A stretch of DNA of 64,000 nucleotides from Onchidella celtica (GCA_963931925.1 OZ007582.1:27115665-27179664); one strand, 5' to 3'. Shown: positions 12,375-23,326, counted from the first letter of the stretch. Notes: a model not told the origin generated them from the letters alone. Program-made: numbers and translations.

Positions 12375-13060
12375 CGTACTGGCCACACAAACAGATTAAA
12401 TTTGGAGCGCATATTATTGCTCCGGCATCTGTGAGATCCAAAACTAGATCAAGATCTTCAAAAATATTTATTTTGTTTCAGAGCCCACACAGTGACTGCA
12501 TAATACGTTCTAACTATGCCCCTCCATGCTAAAGGAACTGATCTATGCAACTGTCCCTCTTAAATCCTGCGCTGAAAGATATCTTAAATCCTGTGCTTAG
12601 AGACATTAAAATAATGTGATGTGTCCCTCTGTAGTAAATGTAAGCACACATTTAGAGGGGGGGGGGCGCATGTGTCCCTCTGTAAGCATACATTTAGAGC
12701 GGGATATGTGTCCCTCTGTAGGCACTTGCTTAGAGGGGCTCGTGTCCCTCCGTAAGCACTTGCTTAGATGGGGACATGTGTCCCTCTGTAAGCACTTGCT
12801 TAGAGGGGGACAGGTGTGTATGTCCCTCTGTAAGCACTTGCTTAGAGGGGGACATGTGTCCATCTCTAAGCACTTCCTTTAAAAATACATGTAGCATTAG
12901 CCCTAATCTGTTGTGGAAACATGGGAAATAATTCACTATCGTAGACTCCTGTCACCCGTGTGAAGACTGTCCATTGTCTCCCTTTGCATTGCAACCACTC
13001 ATGGTAATAACATGATTAAGCCCCTTGAATTGGTCCAACCAGGCTGACTCGGCCACAAAT

Positions 13061-13306
13061 CAAAGGTTTGCAAACTCGAAGTTGGGGCCACCACTGTGTC
13101 TTTTGTCAAATATCATGGCACAGAAAGGCTACTTGCTCATTGATTTAAGTCTTATTACGTTGGTTTTGACTCAGACCTGGACTTCCTTTGAATTACTTAG
13201 CAAGACAAACCTGTTTCAGTCTCACAAGTGCACGAGGGCCTGTAAAACCGAAGTAAAACAGACTTTTGGCTCCGTTCATTAAGGGCCAAAAAGTTGAAAA
13301 CCACTG
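13061..13306. mobile_element. hAT-like MITE
   Basis: The left end CAAAGGTTTGCAAACT and the right end, whose reverse complement is CAGTGGTTTTCAACTTTTTG, follow the hAT pattern of a CA-GGTTT-CAAACT terminus followed by GGCC. Possible imperfect 8-bp flanks are GCCACAAA on the left and GCCAGTAA on the right. No transposase. A 144-codon minus-strand frame that crosses its right end is incidental. Confidence 0.5.
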
Positions 13307-13701
13307 GCCAGTAATCCCACTGGAACTGCATGGAACAAAATGGAAGTTCCCGTGGTTGTTTCCGTCACTGTTCAGCATTCCACAGGGTTCCTTTTCACAG
13401 GTCATTGAAGTGATTGGCACCGCATAAACTTTACGAGTGTTTAGTGTGTAGGATTTTATGATTTTGTAGTGTTTCGCTCTGTCAGAGAATTGGTCTCCAC
13501 TGATTGACACGAACTGTGTGATACCGAGAGCTGTTCTTAGACGCATTTTGTTTTTTTCTAATGTATTGTAAGTAATTTGAGAAGGAAAATTAGATTTGTT
13601 TATGCCGCGTTGATCGTTTGGAACCAAGAAGAAACTGGATCAATTAGAAACTTATTTAAGGTTTAATCACCTTTGAATACTTGAAAATAGGAGTTTAGGA
13701 A
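13307..13701. other. No recognisable feature
   Basis: No repeat shared within the window and no supportable exon. Confidence 0.4.
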
Positions 13702-13817
13702 GGGAGGGGTTGGAAAATGTGTATGTGTACAGAGAGACAGCAGTGTTGGGTGTATAGTAAGGGAGGGGGTGGAAAATGTGTATGTGTACAGAGAGACAGC
13801 AGTGTTGGGTGTATAGT
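13702..13817. repeat. 59-bp tandem duplication, two copies
   Basis: Units starting GGGAGGGG at 13702 and 13761 are nearly identical over 59 bp, both containing GGAAAATGTGTATGTGTAC and GACAGCAGTGTTGGGTG. High identity points to a recent duplication. Confidence 0.9.
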
Positions 13818-14584
13818 GACATATTATATAGAATACAAGACATTTTGCAGATTAATATTTTCATATAAGAGGACAAGGGACAGCTATGATTGACAATGTA
13901 GCTGACCCTCTGCGTCGACAAGACATCTTTTAGTTTTGTTAAGGCTGTGAACAATTATTCCACCAATTGTCTTGCGTATAGATCCGCATGATGTAGCCTA
14001 TTCAACTCAATTTTTCAGGGTAAGGGTAACAATCGTGGCAAATACAGAACATTCCGGTAATAAACTACCTTTACTGTTCAACGCGTGAGCATGTTTGTCG
14101 CGATGTGGGTTACATGGGGATATTTCGACTGACACTCTTTCGAGGTCCGCTCCCACAATCGACGAACACACAAAAATAAATACTTGCACTCTAAAAACTA
14201 AATAAATTAATTGCTTTCAATTTTAGCAGAACTGTAGGGCAGTTTAATTACAGGAATTAATGCAACAAATATAATTATAAATATAAATATCAATTCAAAG
14301 GCAACTGAATCTAACTAATGAAACTACCGCTTTCTATAAAGACTAACGTATTCAATCTAACTACTTGCAGGTCATATGAGTTATATGGCAAATAGAATCC
14401 GCGCACGTGGCGACGGATATAACAGTTTAAATTCTATTAATTCAATGAGACATGTTATGATATGGACATTTCCTCTAGACACGCCATGGAGAATGCTTGT
14501 ACAACCATGCGTTGTCTGGCGGTAGCTCTGAAACTGTCTTCAAAAGTAAGTAGAACGGTTCACTTTCATCATTACAAATTAGTA
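13818..14584. other. No recognisable feature
   Basis: AT-rich with ATATAAATAT-type runs near 14270-14295. It may include the unseen part of the LTR-related repeat that follows. Confidence 0.35.
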
Positions 14585-15345
14585 TGGACTCTCACCATGC
14601 GGCCCTCACTGGGAGTGAGAGCGCTGGATGTAAACGCTGTGGGTTTATATCAAACCAAGTAGCTTAGGCTCTGGAGCTTTAAATCAGGCTCCTTCACAAT
14701 GGACTGCTCAACTGCGTCTCTATGTCTCTCATCTGGCTGAGGACTATCGCCGACCACCTCGTAAATGGATTGTCTACATGTGGCCCAGAACTAAGTTCTG
14801 TATGGCCTTAAATACTGGACTGCATCTGCAGCTTACCGTCTAATTCCTGGATTGTGATTGGTGCAACCACTTCTAGCTCAGCTGCCGAACTGAGTTATTT
14901 TAAGTAACAGCCCGACGCAACGACCTTGGGTCGACATCAAAGGTCGAATTACTTCATACAATATAATGTAATTTTATAGCAATAAATTCTTAACATGTTC
15001 AAAACCCCGAGCTTTTACTCTGGATCACGGTATTTTCTGTACGTCAACAGACGTCTCAATAACATTTAATTCCTACTCACCCCTTCCCTCTTTACTAAAC
15101 CTAGTTCAAAACACGAGATATAACAAGTGCTCAGTCATGCACACCTACGCTGTCCGTCTATCCTTCCCCACATCTTCTGTCTATCTATTATAAAAAAAAC
15201 TGTTCAAAACAACTTGTTTACGAGACCAAGTTATGCTGGCTCGCACAATAATTACGTTTGTAAAAATTACTCACTGCTCTCTCACAAAAATTTAGTCAGT
15301 GGCAACATTTATGAATTAAATCTATTCTTGACAATGTTAGAATAA
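14585..15345 (-). repeat. LTR-related repeat, diverged relative of 60880-61960
   Basis: About 760 bp aligns, in order but with many indels, to 60880-61960. Shared landmarks include GTGGGT then AAATCA, CAGCT then TTACCGTC, GATTGGTGCA, the pair TATC/ATTCACCCCTTC, and AACTGTTC near the 3' side. Because the second copy adjoins a minus-strand gypsy pol, I read both as LTRs of related elements, with this one a solo or broken LTR. Termini and target duplications were not found. Strand is given by analogy with the other copy. Confidence 0.4.
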
Positions 15346-15565
15346 TGCATTCATTCTCTTTGAATGAAAACTATGCGTGGATCTGTGTTGTATAGGTTCT
15401 GTAATCACATCGGGGAATTGGTTGAAAAGTTACCACTCCCACCATCTGTTAACATACAACAAACCAATTCCTGGGTTTTCTCGCGAGTCTGTGTCTGCGC
15501 ACCCGCACCTGCTCGGTAATGTGTACGATAAACTTCTTGTTGTTTGTTTTAATTGTTTTTAACAA
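15346..15565. other. No recognisable feature
   Basis: Short spacer between the LTR-related repeat and the C-rich element. Confidence 0.4.
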
Positions 15566-15691
15566 GGGGCTGTTCAAATATGATATCACACTTTTTGGGG
15601 GGATTTTCAGACCCCCCCCCCTTCTCACACTTCCTCACATTTTTGCCAGCCTCCCCCCCCCCCCCCCCCCTGTGATATCACACATTTGACA
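15566..15691. mobile_element. C-rich palindromic-end element, copy 1
   Basis: Begins GGGGCTGTTCAAATATGATA and ends TGTGATATCACACATTTGAC. Between lie two C runs and the words CTCACACTTCCTCACATTTT and GCCAG, all shared with the copy at 17092-17203. The outer 24 bp of this copy and the outer 24 bp of the other copy are reverse complements apart from one base (GGGGCTGTT against GGGGCCGTT), so each copy is intact at the opposite end. Confidence 0.65.
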
Positions 15692-15841
15692 ATATATAAA
15701 TAAGACATTATACGTTAAATGTTAGACTACTTCGAAATAGTAAAATGCATTGATAAATTAAAGATACAAAGGCATATTTGGCATAGAAATAGCTGAGACA
15801 ATTTATTTAGAGACCATAGGCAAAAGCTGACAAAATACAAG

Positions 15842-16620
15842 AATAATAATAATAATAATATCAGTACATTTATATAGCGCCAATCCCCATTGAAGAGCCC
15901 TAGGCGCTTTACACTGACCTGTTAAAATCATCATTCTCACGCCCATTCACTCTGCACAAGTCCATCTCACAATCTACAAATAACTTTCAAAGAGGTGCGT
16001 TTTCAGATTCTGTTTAAACAGCTCAAGTAATGCTGTTTCCCGTAAATTTACTGGAAGAGAATTCCACAAGGTGGGTCCAGAAGAAGAAAACGCACGCTCA
16101 CCATAGTGTTTAAAAGAAGCTCGTGGTGTTGTGATGTAACTGGCACTCTCTGATCGTAATGTCCTTGTAGGTCTATATGGAGTAATGAATTCAGAGAGAT
16201 AGGGTGGGAAGTTTTGATTAAATAAGCAATGATGGCATAAAATAGCTAGTTTGTAATCTATGCGTGCTTTAATGGGCAGCCAATGGAGTTCTCTCAAGAG
16301 AGGGGTCACATGATCTCGCTTTGCTTTCTTTAGTACTAATCTGGCAGCATTGTTCTGTATACGTTGTAGTTTATTTATTTTTTCATCTGATAGGCCAGCC
16401 AGAAGCGAATTACAATAATCAAGCCTTGATAAAATAAAGGCAGACACAAGTTTTTTGGCTCCATTGGTGTCTAGATATGATCTTATCTGACCAATTTTCC
16501 TCATTTCAAAATTAAGGATTTTGCACAGGTTGTTAATTTGAAATTCCATATTCAGACAGCTGTCTAAATAGACGCCTAGATTTTTGGCCTTATGCGAACA
16601 CTTGAAATACAAAAATATTA
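15842..16620 (-). pseudogene. L2-like LINE, 3' end (reverse transcriptase C-terminal part)
   Basis: A 212-codon minus-strand frame (16612-15974) encodes the C-terminal region that follows the catalytic reverse transcriptase core in L2/CR1-type LINEs. Visible landmarks are KNLGVYLDS (about residues 11-19), SRLDYCNSLLAGL (61-73), KLQRIQNNAARLV (80-92), RELHWLPIKARIDYKL (106-121) and LWNSLPVNLRE. The catalytic YADD motif and the endonuclease are absent, so the copy is 5'-truncated near 16620. Downstream on the same strand is a 3' end with GTAAAGCGCCTAGG, GGCGCTATATAAAT and a short ATT repeat (15843-15860), the usual L2 signature. The frame is intact within the fragment, suggesting moderate age. 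The element sits between two copies of a C-rich repeat. Confidence 0.9.
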
Positions 16621-17091
16621 TTCATCTAATACAAATGGCCCGCGCATGATTTCAACTATATTTAGTTGTAAAAGAAACTAAGAGTGCCAACACTTTTTTG
16701 GGCCTACCTACTACCTAGACATTTTGCTAGATCTATATCTTTAAAAACAAATTCCTAAGAAATCACAACATACAACAGGATTTTGCCATAGTCTATAGGC
16801 CTATATAACTATAAGTATATGAACTCTCTAATTGCCTAGAGATTTGTGATAATCTGGAAGGAAAGATCTAGATCTAATCTAGACTTGTAGGCAATGGGGA
16901 GCATGGAATGTATTAAAGAAGAAAAAGAAATAGCAGTACCGTAGGTATTCAAATGGAAATTGACATACAACAACTACACAAATAACCTAGATTCTAGATA
17001 TACTTACACGAGAGCAAATGAAAGTTAGTTTGAAATGTTTAAAAAATCTTAGTTTTCAATCTATTTCTAATACACTGAAGTAGGCTAAAAG
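16621..17091. other. No gene seen
   Basis: AT-rich spacer with further CTAGATCT-type words (16728-16870). Not matched elsewhere in the window. Confidence 0.4.
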
Positions 17092-17203
17092 ATGTGATAT
17101 CACTTTTCCATGAGACCCCCCCCCCTTCCTCACACTTCCTCACATTTTTGCCAGATCCCCCCCCCCCTCCCCTCCAGGCGTGATATCATATTTGAACGGC
17201 CCC
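17092..17203. mobile_element. C-rich palindromic-end element, copy 2
   Basis: Shares TGTGATATCAC, C runs, CTTCCTCACATTTTTGCCAG and a terminal GTGATATCATATTTGAACGG followed by CCCC with copy 1 at 15566. Here the right terminus is complete and the left one is eroded. No coding capacity. Confidence 0.65.
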
Positions 17204-17992
17204 CAACATAAGAGAAAGGCATTTGGGGGAGCGAGACTGCCGGAAATAAAAGACATCGGTACACTCACTAACACCCAGTGTGAAAGTACTGTGGCCGTGT
17301 GAGTCGATAGTTGATCGTTTGCACAAAGAGGAAAGTATGCAGAGAAAGGGCCTACGCTGTTTGTTCCTTTTTGGCTGTTTGACTGTAAGCGCTTAGTTCA
17401 GATCTATTTTCTGTTTGGAATGCAATTTACAGAGACAAAAGAGTCGATGGAAGTCTGCCTATGCCTTTGTCGGTGAAAGCTCCGAATGGGTAAACATGAA
17501 GTTCATGTACACAGTGTTTATGTAGGTCTAAAACCAACGGAGAAACAAGTCTTGTTATAGCGACTAGTTCAGGAGCTGTGTAAAATTATTCCCGCCTCTG
17601 TGGGGCTCCCAGTCCTATTGTTTGATACACAACAGACACAGAATTGCGTAGGCCCCAAATGATTTCCTTGCAAAGTGTACGTTTGGAACTGATACTGTTC
17701 TGCACCCAAAATGTATTATGTGCGGCAGTCTACGGCCACTGCGTACAAGCAACTCGATTTGTTCTGTAACCGTTCTCGAACAGACAGACAGACGTTGAGA
17801 TACTAACGAAGGTAAACACAAACCAAGGGAGAGAGATACGTGGTTGACAAGAAACACCTGTAGGATTATGCAAGTAGGATGCGAAATGCATGGCGGTTCC
17901 CCGGGCAAGGGCGCCCACGCGTCAGTTTGAGTTATGTGAGTGTGAGCAATATGGGCAGCGTCTTGATAAGAAAACAGGTGCACAATCTAATG
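17204..17992. other. No recognisable feature
   Basis: A 122-codon minus-strand frame at 17615-17983 has no recognisable domain, and I do not call it. Confidence 0.4.
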
Positions 17993-18169
17993 CAGGGGTC
18001 ATCAAACTACGGCCCGCGACGTCAGTTCATCCGGCCCGCCATGGTAGTTGATTTTGTTTGATAAAACCAGGGATATCTAAAGCTACGGGATGGACAACTG
18101 CTTATGCGGCCCGCGCTTGTAAGTCTGTCAGTTATCCTGCCCTTTGTGAAAAAAGTTTGGTGACCCCTG
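17993..18169. mobile_element. hAT-like MITE, 177 bp
   Basis: Starts CAGGGGTCATCAAACTACGG and ends in the reverse complement of CAGGGGTCACCAAACTTTTT. The terminal CAGGGGTC followed by CAAACT is characteristic of Charlie-type hAT elements. A GGCCCGC word follows near both ends. The flanking octamers do not match, so the target duplication has decayed or the ends are slightly off. No transposase frame. Confidence 0.8.
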
Positions 18170-18193
18170 AAATGGAATCTTGAAGGACGCATG

Positions 18194-18433
18194 TCGCGAC
18201 CTTAATTCTTATTTTTTCTATCTCCATTTTCTGAAAAACCGGAAGATCCTTTTAGTACGCGAAGAGGTATAACAAATTCACACTTTGACACTTGTGTAAA
18301 ATGCGCTGTGGCACTTATCAAACTATTTCACAGTTGCGATGTATTCAAATTCCTTAAATCACAAATATTTAACTTCGAATTTCTCAGTTGTGCAAAATGG
18401 TGGAGTTGGAACGAATGAGAGCTAAGGTCGCGA
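18194..18433. mobile_element. TIR family with TCGCGACC ends, copy 1
   Basis: A 240-bp element starts TCGCGACCTTAATTCTT and ends in the reverse complement of TCGCGACCTTAGCTCTC. The right end contains the word TTGTGCAAAATGGTGGAG. Relatives are a fragment at 31286-31345 and a fuller copy at 57759-58032. Similarity extends through the interior (CCATTTTCTGAAAA, GCACTTATCAA, GAATTTCTCAGTTGTGCAAA). No coding capacity. Superfamily unassigned. Confidence 0.7.
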
Positions 18434-19499
18434 TTTGATTTCAGTTGAAACTGTAGTTTTGGCGGAGAGGAGGGAGTGGGGTACAGGGGTTACCACAACA
18501 GTCCGCAATGACCACACTATTTCAGGCATATTTTTTTACCGTAACAGTCCGAATACAATCATGAACAGTGCACTTCGTTCAGTGTAAGGAAAGCTGATAT
18601 GGGTGGCAGCAGATAAGCTCTCTGGTTGCAGCAAGTCAAAATTACGATACCAACCAGATGGATACGGGACACCGCCCAGTTGCATGTGTGAGTAGGTCTT
18701 TCATTTCCTCATCTTTCTGCTTTCCTATTCTCCCCCCCCCCCCAGCCCCTCCCCCACCCCGCCTTTTTTTTTCCTCAATTTTTTCTTCTCTCTTCCTATC
18801 CAAGTTTCAATTTTTAATTTTTTTTCTTTTTCCCATGGATATCAGCTCTCGGTGGAAACAGGCATGCATGTGCAATATCAGATTTCCTTTCCATTTCGCT
18901 CCCCTTTCCTCCATATTTCATAATTATTACTCATCTTGACACGTGCAAGGCTCGACATGCACACATAACCTCTTTTATCTGTTCTCTGTATCACCCCCGA
19001 CATGCTATTCCCCCAGGGGCCTCACCAACACACCTGCCTGGTTGTCTTTGTGTTGTTACCGTACCTGTGTCCGTGTGTATGTATGTGTTGTGGGTATCCA
19101 GCGGTGGAGAGATGACGTCATGTCCAGTAAATAGCGCACAGAAGGTGTGCAGTTTGAGTTTTGCTTCCACTCCAGCCATTTCTGTTCGTATTTTTTTGTG
19201 CGTGTTCTTCGCTCATTGGTTGTTTCACTCACTGCTTAAAACTTTATAGTTTTTAACATTTTACTTTACTCCTCATGTTCCCCCACTGTGTGTCACTGTT
19301 TCTGTTTCGTATCCTCGGCCACCTGTGATACTTGTGGCTTTTGCCATTTCTCTCTTCTATCATTTTCATGTTTTACTTCCCGTTTGGTTTCCATCTAAGC
19401 TTACAGAAGTTGTTCGCTTAGGTTTCCATTCATCCACACAATTCCCTCTATTATTTCTTTCTCTCGGGCTTTCAGTTTCACTTTCTGTCCTCTAAGCAG
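18434..19499. other. No gene seen; C-rich and T-rich runs
   Basis: Includes a C run near 18731 and T-rich sequence to 18840. Small frames here are low-complexity. Confidence 0.4.
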
Positions 19500-20070
19500 A
19501 TTTACACCTCAGATGGGGCGTTCACGATGTTTTCTCTCTCTCTCTCTCTCTCACTCACGCACACACACACATCCACTCTCACCCACCCTATTGCGTGTGT
19601 GTTTGTGCGTACGAGATAGCCTATAGAAAAACCTGCTCTCTTTATCTCTGTCTGTCTGTCTCTCTTTCTCCCCCCCCCCTCCCCCTTTCTCTCCGTGCCT
19701 TCTCCAAACTCAAACTCTCTCTCTCTCTCTCACGTCCACTCTTAATCTTATCCAGCCTACTTGTGTGCGTTTGTGTGCACGAGAGAGAGAAGGAGAGAAA
19801 AGATAGCACGTTTTTTTTGTCCGTGTCCTGTGACTGAATTGGGGAGGGGGGGGGGTGACCTGTGTGCGCGGGGCAGAGAGAGAGAGAGATAGAGATATTA
19901 TGTGTGTGTTTCTGAGAGAGAGAGAGAAAGGATGTTTGTAGAAATTATGAGTGTGGCATAGAGAAAGAAGGTGATTGTACGAAAGAAATTGTACGAGAGA
20001 AATAGAGAGTGTGCGTGGCAGAGAGAAATCTGGTGTGTGTGTGTGTGTGTGCATGTGTGAGAGAGAAGGA
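19500..20070. repeat. Cluster of dinucleotide repeats
   Basis: TC runs at about 19532-19553 and 19716-19732, CA at 19559-19571, GA blocks at 19876-19930, and GT at 20033-20058, with C and G homopolymers between. The strand bias flips from pyrimidine to purine near 19780, so the two halves could pair as a long imperfect hairpin. Overlapping frames of 80-128 codons here are artefacts. Confidence 0.85.
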
Positions 20071-21036
20071 GCACGGCCTAGTCTGCGCTCACCCAATAAC
20101 TTGCCGAGGTCAGGGTAAAGATCCGTTACATGTGAACTGGAAAGATTTCACAACAGAACATCTTGAGGCCAGAACTCGCTTTCCGTTCGTCTCCCGAGGT
20201 TTACCTGGCACTTTTTTGTTCTTTTTCTCACCGTTTTCCTCCTCTTACCTCCTTACGTTTTTGTTGTTGTTGTTCTATATTGCCAGACGTTGGTGTATCA
20301 ACGAATCGGTTGATTATCAAGCTGCGCTGTACGCAATGTTCACTTGTACCCCGTGAGATAGATACGAGAGAGACATAATTATGTGCTAATGAGTATAAAA
20401 TCATCGTTAGGAGTGTGGTGTATCTGAGAATTCAGGATGTACGATTAAGGGTGTGACAATAAAATCCTACAATAAAATTCTCTTTAATTTACTTAAAAAT
20501 AATATATGGTGTCTATGAGACCCTCGGACGTACGAGTAGGAATAGTAAAAATGCATGCGTTGTTGAACGCTCACGTACATATTTTAAAAGTTCAAAAATA
20601 TGAAAAATGGGCAATGACGTCGCCTAGGAATCCCTGGAATTTCAAGAAAAAAAATCCAGAAATAAGATAATTACAAACATTTTCAATTGCTTCTGGGTCA
20701 GATAGACCCACGACGCATTGCGAAGGTTATTAAATCAAAGAAGTAAAGTTCCATTCCTAATTCTAAATTCTAGATACCGTACTGAATGGGTGAGGTGGGC
20801 GGCGGGTGGGGCATAGAAACGAAAGGTGTTATACAATGTCTTTAGCCTCAACATAGTTACGTATAACATTCTGATTTCCGAGGCAGTTTGACTAGGATTA
20901 TTCCCTTACGAGTGAGAAAAACGAGTAAAGAATGACAAAATGCCAGTGACCCGCACGTTCTGTAAGTTTTTATGAGATGATTAAAAACCTGTTTGATTTA
21001 ACAAGTTTTATCTCTACCCTCAGAACATGCTATGTA
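20071..21036. other. No recognisable feature
   Basis: No shared repeat or exon that I can support. A 115-codon frame starting inside the GT repeat is not called. Confidence 0.4.
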
Positions 21037-21123
21037 AATGCGCGAGATCTCATTGGGACTGTAGTCGTGACGTCACGATTTAGCTAGTCGGCCGACCAAA
21101 ATCTGCTAGTGTGCGCAGGGCCT
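21037..21123 (-). mobile_element. MITE family with GTCGGCC core, copy A (partial)
   Basis: On the minus strand it runs GAGGCCCTGCGCACACTAGC, GATTTTGGTCGGCCGACTAG, then CGTGACGTCACGAC and CTCGCGC. These words, in the same order, occur at 35918-36093 and in part at 39211-39293. A short non-autonomous DNA element, without coding capacity. Confidence 0.55.
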
Positions 21124-22048
21124 CACAGATAGTGTGAATACCAAAGACTTTTCCATCATGTACGTGTTATTATAATGAACCATTGACCTTTTTTTTTAAT
21201 CCTGTCAGCTGATTGAGAGAGATAATCCTTGCTGTTAAAAAATTGCGTATTGTCAGCTGTTGGATCTGCTATCAGTCAGTTATCTGTTGGCTAATACGAT
21301 TAGTGGGTCATGGAGCTGACCTGACATGACAAATTTCACCCAATTTAAATACCGACCATCTTTGGCTTTCACGCTGCTAATTGCTGTATCCATGGACCAG
21401 AGCTTATCGTGAATCTCGCCTAATGGCATATCAACGGTGTTTTGAATTTACAGGAATGCATTTCAAAATTTGGGTCACTTTTATTATCCTTGGATGTGAC
21501 AAACACGTTACTGTTTCAAAACTGATAAAGTATCGTTACATCACTAGATCTCACCATGAAGAAGTCAGAATTCAAAACCTCCTAGATCATCGATTCGCTA
21601 GTATGCGAGATGGACCGCACACCTCCCACACCACACTATTTCACATCCAGTGTTATACATCCTCAATTTGTCTAATGGTCTGTTTCTTTAATTTTCCAGA
21701 GTTCTTCCGCCTATTCTTTGTTATTCGAGGTTTGCCCCCCCTCCCCCACACACACATACTGTTTAGTTTGTCCTCCACCTGTTGACATTTTTGAAGGAGT
21801 TGGGAAGAAAATGTGTAGCTGTGCTTTCGCTGAGGACTGGCTCTTTTATAATAATATGTCTTTCCCTTGCGCACCTGTTTCAGATTCCATGGGGCTGTAT
21901 TAATTTTATTGGGGGGGGGGGGGGGGAGGAGGAGGAATCAGGTTTTTTGTTGTTGTAAATTCCATTTCATATATGCATGCCTCCAGGCGGATGTCACGAT
22001 GAATTTATCTGCAAAGTTGCATTTTCAACGCTTTTACTCATACATTTT
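21124..22048. other. No gene seen; G run
   Basis: A 134-codon plus-strand frame at 21381-21785 has no domain that I recognise, and it has no splice context that would favour it. A long G run lies at 21911-21926. Confidence 0.35.
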
Positions 22049-22108
22049 GTCAAAATTGGCAAAAAGAAAAGGTTGTCGGTAGCGAAACCCTGCGTGAGAA
22101 ATAAAACC
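22049..22108. repeat. Interspersed repeat fragment, family with 5293-5353
   Basis: Matches 5293-5353 over about 60 bp. It lies 37 bp before the Helitron left end. Confidence 0.55.
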
Positions 22109-22144
22109 TTTTTCATTTTGCACAATTTTGACATCTGTACTATA

Positions 22145-22856
22145 TCTATATTAATAAAAGTGAAACCTTACGACAATTGCAGCGCGCCTTTCGCTACTCC
22201 TCTGTTGATGCTGATTCGGTGGCCCTCAGATTTTATACAGCGCTTAGTATAGACTGTCGTCGTGTCCCCGGCACAGAAAATGAAAAAATGATTAATAACT
22301 CGCGGAACGTTCGTATTAGTTTCTAGGTTGCGACAATTGGCGTTCGATCTATATTTTCGGCAAATGTAACTGAGATTGGTTCCGGTATTTGTATCACATT
22401 CACAAAACAACTTCCGGTTGAGACTGGTTTGAATGATGAGACTGAAGATTAGACTATCAAGTATGAAACTTTGTGTGTTCTCAATGTGCCTAGATTAGGA
22501 AAAAGAAAGGGTCTGGAATTGGGAGATTGACGCTGCAGGGCCAAAAATACAGGTTTGTGTTTTCAATATGCCTAAGAAAATATTATAATTTTCCATTAAC
22601 ACATGACGTTATCCCTTCCTGCGATGTGCAAACAAACTAACCCGTGCGCAAACCATAGCCATTTGACGGATGCTGGCGGGACGCGCAGGACGTCAACGCG
22701 CAAAGAGAGGGCAGTAAAACGTATCTAAAAACAAACAAACAAAAATAAAATAAAATAAAGCTAAAGGAACAGGCAAAATGAAGCAGGTTCATAATAATCA
22801 CCAGAACTGAAACTGATAAATCGATTTATCCCGAGCAGGGCCGGGCACTCAGCTAG
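22145..22856 (+). mobile_element. Non-autonomous Helitron, 712 bp
   Basis: Starts TCTATATTAATAAAAG directly after an A and ends in CTAG directly before a T, as expected for Helitron insertion between A and T. Just before the 3' end is a GC-rich potential hairpin (CCCGAGCAGGGCCGGG) followed by CACTCAGCTAG. There are no terminal inverted repeats and no Rep/helicase frame. A second 3' end of the same family follows at 23326. Confidence 0.75.
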
Positions 22857-23069
22857 TACATTTGTGGACTTGAGATTTTTTGTTGCAAAAGGCTTCTGAA
22901 CCACTCAACACTCAGACTTCAAATTTTATATGGTGCATCAGAATGGATGTAAGAGTGCACAGCTTTTAATAGAAGTCACAAATTGGTAGGCCTATAGTTT
23001 TTTTTATTGGAAATGTATTGTTTCGCCATCATTTAGATCTATTCGAGTCATGGTTCGCAAATTTTAAGG

Positions 23070-23326
23070 TCTCGTTATCACTTCCTGCGATGTGTTCACT
23101 ATCAAACACACTAACCCGTGCCCAAATCATGCTGTTGTACGGGATGCGCAGGGTGTCAACGCACAAAGGCAGAGCAGTAAGACTTATGTAAAAAGAAACA
23201 AACAAAAATAAAATAAACAAATAGAAAGTCAAACAGGCCAGATGAAGCAGGTCCGTAATAACCACCCAGAACTGAAACCAATATTCAAACCGATTTATCC
23301 CGGGCAGGGCCGGGGACCTCAGCTAG
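23070..23326 (+). mobile_element. Helitron 3' segment, second copy
   Basis: Homologous to about 22605-22856. Shared words are CTTCCTGCGATGTG, CTAACCCGTGC, GCGCAGG, GTCAACGC and AAACAAACAAAAATAAAATAAA, then CAGAACTGAAAC, CGATTTATCCCG and GCAGGGCCGGG, then CTCAGCTAG. It ends CTAG before a T. Its 5' side is missing or unrelated, so it is a truncated neighbour in the same orientation, a common outcome of Helitron capture or bypass of the first terminator. Confidence 0.7.

Larger units (their letters stand above)
11737..12877. mobile_element. Foldback-type element with an array of hairpin units
   Basis: The left arm 11737-11794 and right arm 12820-12877 are reverse complements over 58 bp with a single mismatch, and weaker similarity continues outward (TGTATTTAAAAA against TGTATTTTTAAA). 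The right side continues inward as a tandem array (12623-12877) of seven units beginning GTCCCTCTG or close variants at 12623, 12674, 12710, 12744, 12780, 12822 and 12858. Each unit can fold, because GTCCCTCT pairs with AGAGGGGGAC around AAGCACTTGCTT. The interior holds a second inverted pair (11917-12096) and a SINE-like copy (12223-12374). No transposase is visible. The arm similarity implies recent activity or gene conversion. Confidence 0.8.

Noticed and set aside
12245..12532. 95-codon frame with a hydrophobic N-terminus
   Set aside because: It lies on a SINE-like copy; the same region in other copies is not open.
12623..12877. CRISPR-like array of palindromic repeats
   Set aside because: No spacers between units, which vary in length and form one arm of an inverted-repeat element.
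13193..13627. 144-codon minus-strand frame
   Set aside because: Its 3' part runs over the right end of a hAT-like MITE and no domain is visible.
21381..21785. 134-codon plus-strand frame
   Set aside because: No recognisable domain; the C-terminal part is low-complexity and neighbouring frames overlap it.
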